Source of the DNA: Distichodus sexfasciatus
Lineage: Eukaryota; Chordata; Actinopteri; Characiformes; Distichodontidae
Reading direction: 5' to 3'
Length of the DNA: 64,000 nucleotides
Assembly (NCBI GenBank): GCA_032718565.1
Contig: JAVGVS010000001.1
Coordinates: 4,610,196-4,674,195, forward strand
Made by a program: the position numbers and the translations under genes
The notes under the pieces: model-generated
The model's input: the letters and a program-made list of their open reading frames with translations, nothing else
The model's database searches: none
What the model was told of the DNA's origin: nothing
Shown here: piece by piece, positions 58,607-64,000 of the stretch
How positions within the stretch are numbered: position 1 is the stretch's first letter
Layout of the letters: each line of letters opens with the position of its first letter

Positions 58607-60283
58607 CACACACATCATGAGGTGAGACTAGCCGTAACAGGCAATGGATTCTAGTGTTACACACTGCATAAACAAAATACAGATAATGCTCCAGTGAATT
58701 GGTTAAAAAAAATCTCTAAATGATATTCAGGGTCTGTGTGCATGCCAAGCAGTCATATTTGATCACTTTATAGGTCTCTTTTAGAATGCTCTAAATAGCA
58801 ACTAGAATTTAAATTAGCGATGTGTCTGTCTGGCACATGTGGAAAGGGAGATAAACCAGGAAGAATCTGATTTGGCTGTGTCCACATTAGAGCTAAACAT
58901 TTCATACAGGTTCAGGCAGAGTTCACAGGCCTTAAACCTGATGGATGTGCAGCAGCTCGCTCTAATCTAACGGAAAACGGTTTGTTCCTGTTCCCAGGCA
59001 GACGGTTCTAAAAGATAAAAATAAAGAGAACCTGATTTATCTTGAGATTCGTACGTTTAGCTTGCTGTTCATGAAGCACCAGCATTGCCGCGTTGGGGCG
59101 GAACAGAGAGAGATAATGTTTAACAACAATAACAACAAATAACAGTTTACTTAACACTTTCTTTAGGCCCCATTAGCTGTCATCCGCCATGAGCTACATC
59201 TATCTTTTTGGACTGAGCTACTTCACATTTCTAGTGGGAAAAAGACACTGTAATGATTCAGTCTCAGCTCATCAGTATTCTAATCACATACGACACGCTG
59301 TAAGAAGTAGCCTTGATGTACGTGCGTATTTGTTGCCACCTGTTAATTACAGTAGGGAACATATCCACCAAACACTGAATTTAAGCAATTTTTGACAACA
59401 AAAACAACAATTGACACTAATTCTGGAACAAGTGCGATCATGATGTTGTGCTGTTTGTTTACTGATGTTTTTCTAGTGGACTGGAGCCGGGTTGGGCTGA
59501 GCAGTTAGAGAGATTAGCATCTTGGGTATTACTGCAGCAGGGGTTTGACAGTGTAAAGTTACGGTTTAGGCAGTTTACATTCTCCATTAACTCCCTGAGC
59601 ACTTATCAAAGATCACAGAGCACCTCCTCTCATTAGAGCAGCAGCCTCTGTTGGAGATTCTGGTTTATTAAGAGAGTAGAGACTGAAAAGTTCCTTTGAA
59701 AGCAGTGAAAGCTGATGACTGGTAAAAACATTCCAGCAGTTGAGCAAAATTGTATAAGACTGATTGAAAACAAAGAAAATTAATAATTGCAAAATATCAA
59801 GAACTGAAGAAATGATGTGCCTTTTTCCTGGAATAGAGGCAGATTTTTAAAATGTAGAATTTTAGAACTATTTTAGAACTGTGTGACAATCACAATATTA
59901 ATGTATAATTCTGACAATTACAGTATTAATGTAGAATCACCGTATTATGGAATTGTGTTACAATGTTTCCTCGAATAAATGTATCAATGTTCTGGAAGAT
60001 TTCTCATATTTGACATATCTGTTTGCCGCTGACTCAAACTCACACTAATTCCCACTCTCTTTTCTGCTCTCCTCCCTAGACCCTTGTGAAAATGAACCCC
60101 AAACTGCAGCCGATGGTAGATATGATCCAGGCCAACCGCTCCAGGTGGGAAGAGCTCCACCGCAAGCGCCAGCACAGCCAAGAACAGCTCAACCCTGACG
60201 GCCCCTGCGATGAGCTCAGCTTGGGTGGCTGCAGCTGCATAGACCCCAGTAACCCCGTTGACGTGGCCAGGCCTATGAGTTAA
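16697..60283 (+). CDS. pde11a: Dual-specificity phosphodiesterase 11A; N-terminal exons disrupted, rest intact
   Basis: Twenty coding exons line up with vertebrate PDE11A: 16697-17464 and 19515-19674 (both disrupted), then 32403-32492, 37266-37406, 38035-38099, 40970-41102, 41901-41976, 44010-44077, 44411-44503, 47067-47117, 50164-50310, 51302-51409, 51994-52103, 52756-52846, 54201-54301, 54899-54976, 55112-55175, 55271-55345, 56319-56402, 60080-60283. The last 18 give 592 codons without a stop. PDE11A hydrolyses cAMP and cGMP. Visible: end of GAF-A, GAF-B (about residues 33-210 of the intact part) and the PDEase domain with HNWRHA (307-312), HDLDH (347-351), metal Asp in ACDLGA (459) and the Gln/Trp pair of the nucleotide pocket (512, 515). 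An ATG in strong context (40983) would yield 489 aa, close to mammalian PDE11A1 (490 aa). The long form cannot be translated from this sequence as it stands. Confidence 0.9.
17465..19514 (+). other. pde11a intron 1
   Basis: AT-rich intronic DNA with no gene or clear transposon boundary. A perfect 16-bp palindrome (ACCAGTTTAAACTGGT, 18737-18752) sits in a CCAG/CTGG-rich patch typical of palindromic fish MITE remnants. Confidence 0.5.
19515..19674 (+). pseudogene. pde11a: pde11a exon 2 (GAF-A core), one frameshift and defective donor
   Basis: Encodes DHRFSDEIDKLTGYKTKSLL, CMPIRNSDGEIIGVAQAINK, then after a one-base loss in the 'aagccttcac' stretch (about 19650-19655) the conserved FTEDDEK. NK...F...DE is the NKFDE motif of cyclic-nucleotide-binding GAF domains. 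After AAG the intron starts GCACTT rather than GT, so the donor is missing or altered. The acceptor side (GCATAG|ATCATCG) also seems to lack the G needed to join exon 1 in frame. Confidence 0.8.
19857..19943. repeat. (ATT)n microsatellite
   Basis: Nearly perfect ATT/TTA trinucleotide run broken once by CATA. Confidence 0.95.
20024..20625. repeat. Two related dispersed-repeat copies
   Basis: The words 'AAATAGCTTATT', 'CGGACCTACCTGC' and 'AAATTTCAAAGCTGTAG' appear at about 20060-20215 and again at 20528-20606 in the same order and strand, about 450 bp apart. This is a direct duplication of one repeat unit, or two insertions of one family; no ends are defined. Confidence 0.6.
22680..23060. repeat. 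Purine-rich (G+A) strand region
   Basis: The plus strand is strongly biased to G and A with recurring 'GAGTGAG', 'GAAGAG' and 'GGGTGAA' words, but without a fixed period. It may be a degenerate minisatellite. Confidence 0.45.
23443..26040 (-). mobile_element. Rex3-like (RTE clade) LINE, decayed but nearly full length
   Basis: Minus-strand reading gives an endonuclease-like 5' part (about 25.9-25.3 kb), then a reverse transcriptase: VVPLFKKGDRR, NYRG, EEQCGFRP, FVDLEKAY, VHVGLRQG, SPVLYNIY, and the catalytic FADD in a separate frame near 24.19 kb. The C-terminal region carries AKLSIYWCILVPTLTYDHEL and LRWSGHLVRMPPG. The 3' end finishes in GGATGGATGGAT (23443-23455), the GATG-type tail typical of Rex3. 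Several frameshifts and stops make it inactive. The 5' boundary is approximate. Confidence 0.8.
24181..24757 (-). pseudogene. Reverse-transcriptase core of the Rex3-like LINE
   Basis: Two overlapping frames carry the RT fingers and palm (LFKKGDRR to LRQG) and the FADDVGLLL catalytic block, separated by a frameshift. The FADD motif itself is preserved. Confidence 0.8.
27010..27145. repeat. Retroposon tail fragment
   Basis: GATGATGATGATGA followed by 'CTTTATTTGTCACATACA' and 'GCAGCGAAATTTGACC', a wording common to 3' ends of fish retroposons. Family not assigned. Confidence 0.4.
29465..29670 (-). mobile_element. tRNA-derived SINE, family A
   Basis: Minus-strand orientation: B-box-like GGTTCAAATCC near 29630, body, and tail ACAAACAATCACTCAC at 29465. 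Shares the middle block on 'AAATGTGACCTCTGCATTT' with the copy at 11258. Confidence 0.65.
31440..31660. repeat. Dispersed repeat with GGGGAC/GTCCCC hairpin
   Basis: GGGGACATTTGAGAGGTCCCC (31457-31477) forms a short hairpin, and 'GGTTAAGGTTAGCATTAGG' follows. The TGTGGGGAC...GTCCCCA layout is a common fish repeat; related decayed pieces seem to occur at 47.7-48.4 kb. Confidence 0.45.
32403..32492 (+). CDS. pde11a: pde11a exon 3 (end of GAF-A)
   Basis: Thirty codons, VLQMFLPFCGIAISNAQLFA then ASRKEYDRSR. Acceptor CTCTTCACAG, donor AGG|GTAAGT, phase 0 on both sides. First exon of the intact series. Confidence 0.93.
32504..32759. repeat. 256-bp foldback (arms about 107 bp) beside the exon 3 donor
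   Basis: Left arm 32504-32610 and right arm 32651-32759 are near-perfect reverse complements (ATATGTGACCC...CTTTTTTGG), with a 40-bp loop. The left arm begins 11 nt after the exon 3/intron border. Layout fits a palindromic MITE. In pre-mRNA it would form a long duplex. Confidence 0.9.
32776..33700. repeat. Minisatellite, about 45-50 bp units, purine-rich
   Basis: Tandem variants of 'GAATGTGAGAGGAGCAGA', 'TTTAAAGGAGTGAGAGGAG' and 'CACAATATAGA'. The central units (32840-33290) are most alike; the flanks are more degenerate. Long open frames through it (up to 287 codons on the minus strand) are a by-product of the repeat and not a gene. The array seems to resume at 34515-34770 after a hAT. Confidence 0.9.
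33709..34514. mobile_element. hAT element inserted in the minisatellite
   Basis: Left AGAGGCTGACATTTTTTCGGG and right CACTCCCGTGTCACCCTCTAG are approximate inverted ends. Flanks AACAGGGT (33701-33708) and AGCAGGGT (34515-34522) give an 8-bp duplication with one mismatch. Subterminal 'GGGATTGGGACGGGA' blocks occur on both sides. No transposase. Confidence 0.7.
34515..34770. repeat. Continuation of the minisatellite beyond the hAT
   Basis: Units of the form 'GGAGTGTGAGAGAGGCAGG' and 'GGAGTATAAAAAGACTGGGG' resemble the array left of the hAT but are more diverged. Confidence 0.6.
34780..35519 (+). other. Intron 3 spacer
   Basis: GT-rich low-complexity patches around 34.97-35.17 kb; otherwise nothing identified. 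Confidence 0.4.
35520..37101 (-). mobile_element. Tc1/mariner element, near full length, dead transposase
   Basis: Ends CAACCACAAATCAGAAAAAG and CTTTTTCTGATTTGGGTTTG are inverted copies flanked by TA (35518-35519 and 37102-37103). The minus strand encodes Tc1 transposase in pieces: an HTH part (SKIGRDLDISSSTMHNIIKR, 36.45-36.70 kb), GSPMLTVSRSAV-type and MVWGSVSALGKG blocks (35.95-36.40 kb) and a C-terminal part ending near 35.72 kb. Frameshifts separate them. This is a different subfamily from the element at 13.8 kb. Confidence 0.88.
37266..37406 (+). CDS. pde11a: pde11a exon 4 (start of GAF-B)
   Basis: 47 codons, ALLEVVNDLFEEQTDLEKIV, RKIMHRAQTLLKCERCSVQL, LEDIESP. Acceptor is a TGTGTGTGTGCAG; donor CCG|GTGATC. 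Phase 0 to 0. Confidence 0.93.
37407..38034 (+). other. pde11a intron 4
   Basis: No repeat or regulatory element recognised. Confidence 0.5.
38035..38099 (+). CDS. pde11a: pde11a exon 5 (GAF-B)
   Basis: VVKFTKSFELLSPKCSADTEN plus two bases of the next codon. Acceptor CTCCTATAG, donor ACAG|GTAAGA; 65 nt, ends phase 2. Confidence 0.92.
38100..40969 (+). other. pde11a intron 5
   Basis: No transposon boundary or gene identified. Contains a perfect 15-bp inverted repeat with a 14-nt loop (40580-40594 and 40609-40623, AAATTGTTCCATGAA). Near the 3' end lies the possible start region for a short-isoform first exon. Confidence 0.45.
40970..41102 (+). CDS. pde11a: pde11a exon 6 (GAF-B), contains the likely short-isoform ATG
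   Basis: [40 protein letters not shown], RFDAE. The ATG at 40983 has A at -3 and G at +4. Translation from it gives 489 aa, in line with mammalian PDE11A1. Acceptor CTTCTACAG, donor GAG|GTAGAC; ends phase 0. Confidence 0.93.
41901..41976 (+). CDS. pde11a: pde11a exon 7 (GAF-B)
   Basis: ADQFTGFHIRSVLCVPIWNS then NHQII. Acceptor GGCATTAG, donor ATTG|GTAAGT; 76 nt, ends phase 1. Confidence 0.93.
42437..42475. repeat. (CT)n microsatellite
   Basis: Near-perfect CT run in intron 7. Confidence 0.9.
42944..43390 (+). pseudogene. Tc1-type transposase fragment (third Tc1 subfamily)
   Basis: Begins 'ACACCAATCAGCCATAACAT', a Tc1-like left end, then encodes relics such as SNIDRSQIVMARLG and, further on in other frames, regions equivalent to the HTH and the 'RPRLID' block. 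Truncated near 43.39 kb with no matching right end. Confidence 0.65.
43974..44003. repeat. (TG)15 tract forming the polypyrimidine region of an acceptor
   Basis: Thirty bases of pure TG end 6 nt before pde11a exon 8 (TTGCAG|G). No pyrimidine tract lies between repeat and AG. Confidence 0.95.
44010..44077 (+). CDS. pde11a: pde11a exon 8 (GAF-B)
   Basis: (G)VAQVLNRLDGKPFDDADQRL FE. NR...F...D corresponds to the NKFDE-type motif of GAF-B. Acceptor directly follows a (TG)15 tract; donor GAG|GTATGT. 68 nt, so skipping would shift the frame. Confidence 0.93.
44411..44503 (+). CDS. pde11a: pde11a exon 9 (end of GAF-B)
   Basis: AFVIFCGLGINNTIMYDQVK then KSWAKQSVALD, 31 codons. Acceptor CTTTCTTAG, donor GAC|GTAAGT. 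Confidence 0.94.
45381..45590 (-). mobile_element. tRNA-derived SINE, family A
   Basis: Minus-strand copy with tail AATAATCAC at 45381, body matching the copies at 11258 and 57031, and head around 45570-45590. Confidence 0.65.
46545..46830 (+). mobile_element. tRNA-derived SINE, family B
   Basis: Starts CGCAGTGGTCAGCGCTGCC with a B box GGTTCGACCCC, followed by the body 'GCATGCTCTCCCTGTGTTCG'. A related copy lies at 50491. Confidence 0.75.
46841..47020 (+). mobile_element. tRNA-Glu-like SINE, family C
   Basis: GGTGGTCTAGTGGTTAGGAT (A box) and GGGTTTGAATCCACCC (B box) resemble the start and T arm of a tRNA-Glu-type gene. The lead-in 'TTTGGCATTTAGCAG' is the retroposon tail wording also seen at 56.7 and 63.8 kb. 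Confidence 0.65.
47067..47117 (+). CDS. pde11a: pde11a exon 10 (linker GAF-B to PDEase)
   Basis: Seventeen codons, VLSYHATCSKTEVDKFK. Acceptor TTTCCCTAG, donor AAG|GTAAAC. Phase 0 to 0. Confidence 0.93.
48468..48553. repeat. (CT)n then (CA)n microsatellites
   Basis: Two adjacent dinucleotide runs separated by CCCCAAACGCGCG. Confidence 0.92.
48960..50090. repeat. Pair of direct repeats in intron 10
   Basis: Segments 48.96-49.17 kb and 49.89-50.09 kb share in order 'ACATT', 'CATT.TCTTT', 'ACACCTGCTG.TGCCT', 'TTGCTGTAAATACG', 'TGCCATATACC' and 'GATATATAATGCTAA'. Same strand, about 920 bp apart, with many differences; an old duplication or two insertions of one repeat. Confidence 0.6.
49363..49424. 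repeat. (CT)n microsatellite
   Basis: About 60 bp of CT with two TTT interruptions. Confidence 0.95.
50164..50310 (+). CDS. pde11a: pde11a exon 11 (start of PDEase domain)
   Basis: 49 codons, AANIPLVCELGIDKLSFDDF, SLDVDAMITAALRMFMELGM, VQKFKIDYE. Acceptor TGCTGTCAG, donor GAG|GTAAGA. Confidence 0.94.
50491..50820 (+). mobile_element. tRNA-derived SINE, family B
   Basis: GGCACTGTGGCCGCACAGCG head, B-box-like GGTTTGATCCCC, body 'GCATGCTCTCCCTGTGTTTG' and tail to about 50820. Better preserved than the copy at 46545. Confidence 0.75.
51302..51409 (+). CDS. pde11a: pde11a exon 12 (catalytic HNxxH motif)
   Basis: 36 codons, TLCRWLLTVRKNYRMVLYHN then WRHAFNVCQCMFSMLT. HNWRHA supplies the catalytic His and the first metal ligand of class I PDEs. 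Acceptor GTCTCTCTAG, donor ACT|GTGAGT followed by CA repeats. Confidence 0.95.
51994..52103 (+). CDS. pde11a: pde11a exon 13 (HD motif)
   Basis: TAGFQETLTELEILALIVGC, VCHDLDHRGTNNAFQA. HDLDH provides metal-binding His and Asp. Acceptor TTTGACAG, donor CCAA|GTGAGA, ends phase 2. Confidence 0.95.
52270..52435 (+). mobile_element. SINE tail fragment (family C type)
   Basis: 'GACCAAGACCCTTAATTCCA' and 'TCTGGATAAGAGTGTCTGCT' followed by AAATGGCATAGATGTAAAT, a 3' retroposon wording common in fish. The tRNA-like head is barely readable. Confidence 0.6.
52756..52846 (+). CDS. pde11a: pde11a exon 14 (PDEase)
   Basis: (K)TGSALSLLYGTSATLEHHHF, NHAVMILQSE. Acceptor TTTCTCCTAG, donor GAA|GTATGA followed after 10 nt by (AC)n. 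Confidence 0.95.
52856..52884. repeat. (AC)n directly downstream of the exon 14 donor
   Basis: AC run beginning about 10 nt into intron 14. Confidence 0.92.
53641..54005 (-). pseudogene. L1-type LINE ORF2 fragment (endonuclease end)
   Basis: Minus strand reads ISDRAPVFLELSCS, WRFNNYLLKDPTFKAYFREQ and WDTAKALTQRTIISYIAY. SD(H/R)APV followed by WRFN..LL.D..F and WDT.KA..R..ISY is the junction between endonuclease and reverse transcriptase of L1/Tx1 elements. Only this 340-bp piece is present. Confidence 0.7.
54071..54114. repeat. (ATC)n microsatellite
   Basis: Fourteen or so ATC/CAT units shortly before exon 15. Confidence 0.93.
54201..54301 (+). CDS. pde11a: pde11a exon 15 (PDEase)
   Basis: GHNIFSNLSSRDYGDLMQLL, KQSILATDLTLYF. 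TDL is the conserved helix preceding the second metal site. Acceptor GTTTCCAG, donor TTGA|GTGAGT, ends phase 2. Confidence 0.94.
54899..54976 (+). CDS. pde11a: pde11a exon 16 (PDEase)
   Basis: (E)NRTSFFELVNKGEYNWNVRE, HRDMF. Acceptor TTTCCGCAG, donor TCAG|GTGAGT; 78 nt, phase 2 to 2. Confidence 0.94.
55112..55175 (+). CDS. pde11a: pde11a exon 17 (metal Asp), GC donor
   Basis: (R)SMLMTACDLGAVTKPWDISR, K. Asp of ACDLGA is the second-site metal ligand. The exon ends AAG|GCAAGA, so the intron is of GC-AG type; homology on both sides (WDISRK then VAELVTSEF) leaves no alternative GT. Confidence 0.94.
55176..55177 (+). promoter_or_regulatory. pde11a: Non-canonical GC 5' splice site
   Basis: AAG|GCAAGA matches the GC-AG consensus, which needs strong pairing at the remaining donor positions. 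The intron ends TGTTGCAG at 55270. Confidence 0.9.
55271..55345 (+). CDS. pde11a: pde11a exon 18 (PDEase)
   Basis: 25 codons, VAELVTSEFFEQGDRERSEL, KLTPS. Donor TCT|GTAAGT. Confidence 0.94.
55346..56318 (+). other. pde11a intron 18
   Basis: Contains an (AC)n run at 55899-55942. Otherwise unremarkable. Confidence 0.55.
55899..55942. repeat. (AC)n microsatellite
   Basis: About 22 AC units, pure. Confidence 0.95.
56319..56402 (+). CDS. pde11a: pde11a exon 19 (nucleotide pocket)
   Basis: AIFDRNRKDELPSLQLEWID, GICAPLYE. Gln and Trp in LQLEW correspond to the purine-binding glutamine and the PDE11-specific Trp clamp. Acceptor TGCTTTTAG, donor GAG|GTAATG. Confidence 0.95.
56708..56905 (-). mobile_element. 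SINE, family C, minus orientation
   Basis: Starts ACATTTACATTGATGGCATT (tail) and contains GGATTTAAATCCACGACCTC, a B-box-like region on the other strand. Confidence 0.65.
57031..57246 (+). mobile_element. tRNA-derived SINE, family A, plus orientation
   Basis: Head TTGGTAGCATAACAGTTAGG (A box), B-box-like CCGGTTCAAGT, body CACTGCTCCTTCACAGATGG and tail GACAAATAATCACTCACTT. The clearest copy of family A. Confidence 0.75.
58570..58605. repeat. (CA)n microsatellite
   Basis: Uninterrupted CA run within intron 19. Confidence 0.93.
60080..60283 (+). CDS. pde11a: pde11a exon 20 (end of PDEase domain, C-terminus)
   Basis: 67 codons plus TAA (60281-60283). TLVKMNPKLQPMVDMIQANR and SRWEELHRKRQ match the family; the last 35 residues (from HSQEQLNPDG on, with GGCSCIDPSNP) do not resemble the mammalian C-terminus. 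Acceptor CCTCCCTAG. Confidence 0.94.
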   Translation, partial: TLVKMNPKLQPMVDMIQANRSRWEELHRKRQHSQEQLNPDGPCDELSLGGCSCIDPSNPVDVARPMS

Positions 60284-62370
60284 CCCCCTTGTTGCATCAG
60301 CACCTCTAGCATCTGACCTGCAACCCAAACGCAGAGCTGTGCATGTGGGGAGTTTTGGCTGTGAGCTGCTGTGAGCTGCCAGCTGCTGGAGCCAAGAGGC
60401 GCTTTCATCTTACAGTGCCCCCTGCTGGGCGCATGTATGAACTTTCACCCCCGAGTGGAGATTTTCAGGCCGCTGTGACTGAACCTTTCTCTTTCTGCGC
60501 AGTGCAAGGCCTGTAGGTTTAGCTAGCACTGATTTCTCACCCTCCTGAGAAGTCTTTGAGCCGTTGAGTTAGACTCAGGAAGAGATTTTACAGTTAGGAA
60601 ACAGATCAGATGCTCTCTGTATTTCTGGGCTGTTGTGTAAGGTAGCTCTAACAGGCTAGAACTGAACTTTACCGTTGGTTCATCTAGTATATTAGCACAA
60701 TGTACATTTATTGTTGCTTTGAGCGAGGATATTGCAAAGGGTTGTGGAGTTGGTGCCCTCTATTTTGTAATGTATATATTTAATTTGGGGTAATGAGTTA
60801 CAAGAGTGCTGCATAGGTGATGTAATTTGGCTCTGTTTTGCTTTTTAAGCTGATATAATTATTATTGGATCAGGGGTTTGCTGAGCGTTAAGGCTCGTGG
60901 CAATGCTTGCAATGCAAATACAATACAGTGCTGCTCTTTGTGCCTTGGTTTTAAAGAAGTCCTTCATGAAAGATGCATGCAGTCCTCTTCCAGCTTCATA
61001 ATTATCTCGATACTATGTTGTATATCATTAAGAGTTGTTGCGGCCGGTATGATGTCTTAAATTCCCTCTGGATTTGTGATGTTGCTGCTTGTGCCTGTTT
61101 TTGGCTTCATTAATTAACTTAGGCGAGGTGTGAGAGGTTCCACGCATTACCATAGAACATTTACATTAGCTCTCATCTATATTCACACCTTACCTTATTA
61201 GATTTGGGCCAAGCATTACTCATACTGTTTTGGGAAACCGTGGTTCGGCAGTATGCTTCCATTTGTTGAGGTTTTAGTCCGGCCTGTGAAAAGGCTAAAC
61301 TGCAATCACATTGGTATTATGAGCCCAGCCTGATACAGGATTACTTGTGCCTTTATGACGCTACAGAACCGCATGTTTATCTTAGAGCATAGGTTTTAAA
61401 TTCAACGTGACATCAGCAATGATTAATTACAAGTTCATTTATCATAAACGATCGTTTCTGTTTAGACTTATTAGAAAGTGTCTATCAGGACAATGTTAAA
61501 GCCAAATAGATTACTAAACCTGCAGAGTTAAGTAACAAAAGCTATATGAGAGACTATCTATATGAGAGAGCTATCAATCTGTTCTTATAAACACATAGTC
61601 GCCCAGAGAGTACACTAATATGCAGGAAATTTCATTTGTTTCAACTATTCAGAAATGTCGCAGCTCAACATGCAATGATCTGATTAAAGCTGCCTTTAAA
61701 TGGCCCTGTAAAGTGTGGTGAAACTTAAGAATTGATCCTGGTCAAGAATTTGAGAATGTTTCACTCATTAGCTGTAATAATACTCATAAGTTTTACTCCC
61801 ATTCTCCTTTGTGTATAATTGCTGCAAACCACTTTGCCTGTGTCTGTTTATTTCCCCTCCAAAAACTGGTTGCATTTTGACTTTGTGTTGTGGCGTTGTG
61901 TGAAAGTTTAGACTGGGGTGTTGCTTCCTCTGGCTTGGGTCTTCCTGCTTTTGGGACATTAAATGAAATAACAGTGATAATTGATAAAGGGCGAAATTTA
62001 CCTGCATGAAGAAATAATTGCTCTTGATGTAGCAACTGAAATGACAAAGGTGTTACCTCTATAGACCTTTTTTTACTTTCACCACTAGATTTTTTACTTA
62101 AACGTGTGCATGGTTAATGGTTATTGCACCATAGCGGGTAAAATACTCTTGCTGTTTTGGTAAAAAAACTAAAACATATTTTTTGTTCAACATGGCCTGT
62201 GCTTTTTGGGTGACTAGCATTATTCTCTGTTGCACTGGCTATGATGTTAATCCTACTGGTTCGAGTCCTGCTTTGTTTTTAGGAACGGCAAAACCTGGAG
62301 GTGTCTTTGGAGCATGTTATTTGGAAATGTGATCTGTTCAGTTCAAATAAACGTGCTGCTGGTATCATGT
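60284..62370 (+). other. pde11a: Probable pde11a 3' UTR
   Basis: AT-rich non-coding DNA after the stop without open frames of note. An AATAAA at 62346-62351 followed by a GT-rich stretch (GTGCTGCTGG..., TCTTGTGCTGG) is the best poly(A) signal I can see; earlier sites may be used. Confidence 0.4.
62346..62351 (+). promoter_or_regulatory. pde11a: Candidate poly(A) signal of pde11a
   Basis: Canonical AATAAA with a G/T-rich downstream element within 40 nt. It would imply a 3' UTR of about 2.1 kb. Confidence 0.4.
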
Positions 62371-62940
62371 CTTGTGCTGGTAAATGAGCATCTGGGTGGG
62401 TGTTTGGGTGTTTCATCTGCATTTTATTTTTCAGAAAACGCTGAAATCCTGCTCCATACAGACTCCGTGTGGACAAACGTTGTACTGCAAGGTTGAACTG
62501 GTCTAACACTTATGCGAGAGTATATGGTAGGAGAAACACTCACAGAAAGTGTCTTTGGTGCCAGAATGAAGATGATGGCCAGGACCTGTCTGATGTATTG
62601 CAGTAGTTGCTATAAAATTCTTTCAAACTCTTAATAGTCCTAATGGGCAATGCTTTAGGGCAGGGTTAAAGTTTTCTTTCTTCTAAAACAACAAATTGAA
62701 CTCTTAAAGGCAGTGCTTTCTCCAGTTTGAGAGAAACTGCACCAAAGCTGTCCAAATATAGGCATTACCATAAAGATGATATTTTAAATATTTTTATGTT
62801 AAAAAAAACTTAATCTTTCTTGTTTGACTATCAATTCTGGATAAAATATTGATAGAATGTCATGGTTTCCAGTGTATATCCCAATGTATATTTTACATAT
62901 AGCAATTTCTTAATATAGTGTTCTTCATATAGCCTTTTTG

Positions 62941-63080
62941 GGGCAGATGAGTGCGTAACGGTTAGGATGTTCGCCTCGTAATCAGAAGGTTGCCAGTTTG
63001 AATTCCAGAACCGGTAAAGGTACAACTTAGGTACTCATGAGCAAGGTTGTGGGTGCACAATGACAAATAATCACTCACTT
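62941..63080 (+). mobile_element. tRNA-derived SINE, family A, internally deleted
   Basis: GCGTAACGGTTAGGATGTTC (A box), CAGTTTGAATTCC (B box), then a shortened body and the tail CACAATGACAAATAATCACT. Lacks the middle segment seen at 57031. Confidence 0.75.
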
Positions 63081-63826
63081 TTATTCTTTATCTCTATAAC
63101 CTCTCTTTATGCATGAAATGGAGTGTGGCTGAAAGTGATTTCTGATTAAACCCATTGAAGTACGTATTTCCCAGTCCTGGTCCTTGCAGACCCCTTCTTT
63201 GTGCAGATATGCTGTCTGTTGCCAGTGCTACATTTCTAAATAGCTAGCAAGGTGTGCTGAGGTTTGGAACACTCCAGTCTATGAAGAGCTGGTGTCCAAG
63301 AGAGCCAGGACTGGGAACTACTGCTACAGGACATAATAATTTCTATCAGATTGACAAGGACAGCTTTTACATTTGGAAATAACTTTTTTGTGCTAATGTA
63401 GGCATCTCTTCCTTCAGAACTGTGTGATTGCCCATGCATTATAATTGCTTGTGACCTTGCAAACTGTTGATCTATTCTGAGCTCTGATCATTTTCTTCGT
63501 GTATTCCTCCTGCATTGCTCCGTATTCTTCTGCATCATGTTCACGTGAAATAATGTGCTCTATGAGTGACTGTGTAACGTTACGACCTGAGTGATGGATC
63601 TGTGTGTGTGTGTGTTTGTGGATTAGTAGGAGAAAAGAGTGGGCAGACATGAGCCTGGAGGAGGCAATGTATGTTCTCTGCCTACATTCCTTTTGACCTT
63701 TTGGAGATGTGTGGGTACATAGCATTCACCGACCCCTACTGACCTCCACAGCAAGAATGAGAGGCAAAGGTACAGCCTTCCAAGTCATACTACATTAAAT
63801 CATTTGATGGGAGTCTGTAGCATTTC
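63081..63826 (+). other. Intergenic region beyond pde11a
   Basis: No gene or repeat recognised apart from a short GT run near 63.6 kb. Confidence 0.4.
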
Positions 63827-64000
63827 TGTTAGATTTACGGCATTTATCAGATACTCTTATCCAAACCGACTAACAGTTTTTCATTACCGGGAGTCTCATT
63901 AAAGCAACTTGGGGTTAGGGCCTTATTTAGTGACCCACTGGAAGTTTTTAGGGCTCTTCTGGGATTCAAACCCTGAATTTTATGGTCACCAACACAAGGT
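63827..64000 (-). mobile_element. SINE, family C, cut by the window end
   Basis: TACGGCATTTATCAGATACT and CTTATCCAAACCGACTAACA are the retroposon tail wording; GGGATTCAAACCCTG is B-box-like on the minus strand. Confidence 0.6.

Larger units (their letters stand above)
56403..60079 (+). other. pde11a intron 19
   Basis: Holds two SINEs (56.7 and 57.03 kb), a CT run (57826-57851) and a CA run (58570-58605). The rest shows nothing identifiable. Confidence 0.5.

Overview
The window is vertebrate nuclear DNA, and the transposon content (Rex3, Tc1 and hAT relics, tRNA-derived SINEs) points to a teleost fish. No species is named because nothing in the sequence fixes one. Genes are split into short exons with GT-AG introns. 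Two neighbouring genes can be read almost completely, rbm45 on the minus strand and pde11a on the plus strand. They lie head to head about 4.3 kb apart (start to start), the order I know from human 2q31.2.

Left part (1-16.7 kb). A CpG-rich, non-repetitive island (about 430-1380) may be the promoter of the next gene out, osbpl6 by synteny. A nested transposon cluster (1997-3976) consists of an outer hAT, an inner small hAT-like element and a pogo/Tigger-like element. rbm45 (CDS 12428 down to 6712, nine coding exons, 464 aa, four RRMs) is fully intact. It carries three further hAT elements with 8-bp target duplications, two in intron 1 and one in the 3' region. A decayed Tc1 element (13826-15440) separates it from pde11a.

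Right part (16.7-64 kb). pde11a runs from 16697 to 60283. Its last 18 coding exons (32403-60283) splice into one uninterrupted 592-residue frame with the end of GAF-A, all of GAF-B and the whole PDEase domain (HNWRHA, HDLDH, Q/W substrate pocket). The two exons upstream (16697-17464 and 19515-19674), which encode the long-isoform N-terminus and most of GAF-A, are clearly recognisable but carry many frameshifts, stop codons and a bad donor site. From a strong-context ATG at 40983 the intact exons encode 489 aa, very close to the short mammalian PDE11A1 isoform. Introns hold a Rex3 LINE, an L1-type fragment, two Tc1 copies, SINEs, microsatellites, a minisatellite split by a hAT, and a 256-bp foldback next to a splice donor.

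Work of the genes: RBM45 is a nuclear RNA-binding protein; PDE11A hydrolyses cAMP and cGMP. They have no known shared pathway; the shared feature here is the divergent promoter region. No operon, CRISPR, rRNA or free-standing tRNA gene was seen. The best leads are the split between broken long-isoform exons and intact short-isoform exons of pde11a, and several splice sites built into or abutting repeats (TG tracts, a foldback, a GC-AG intron).
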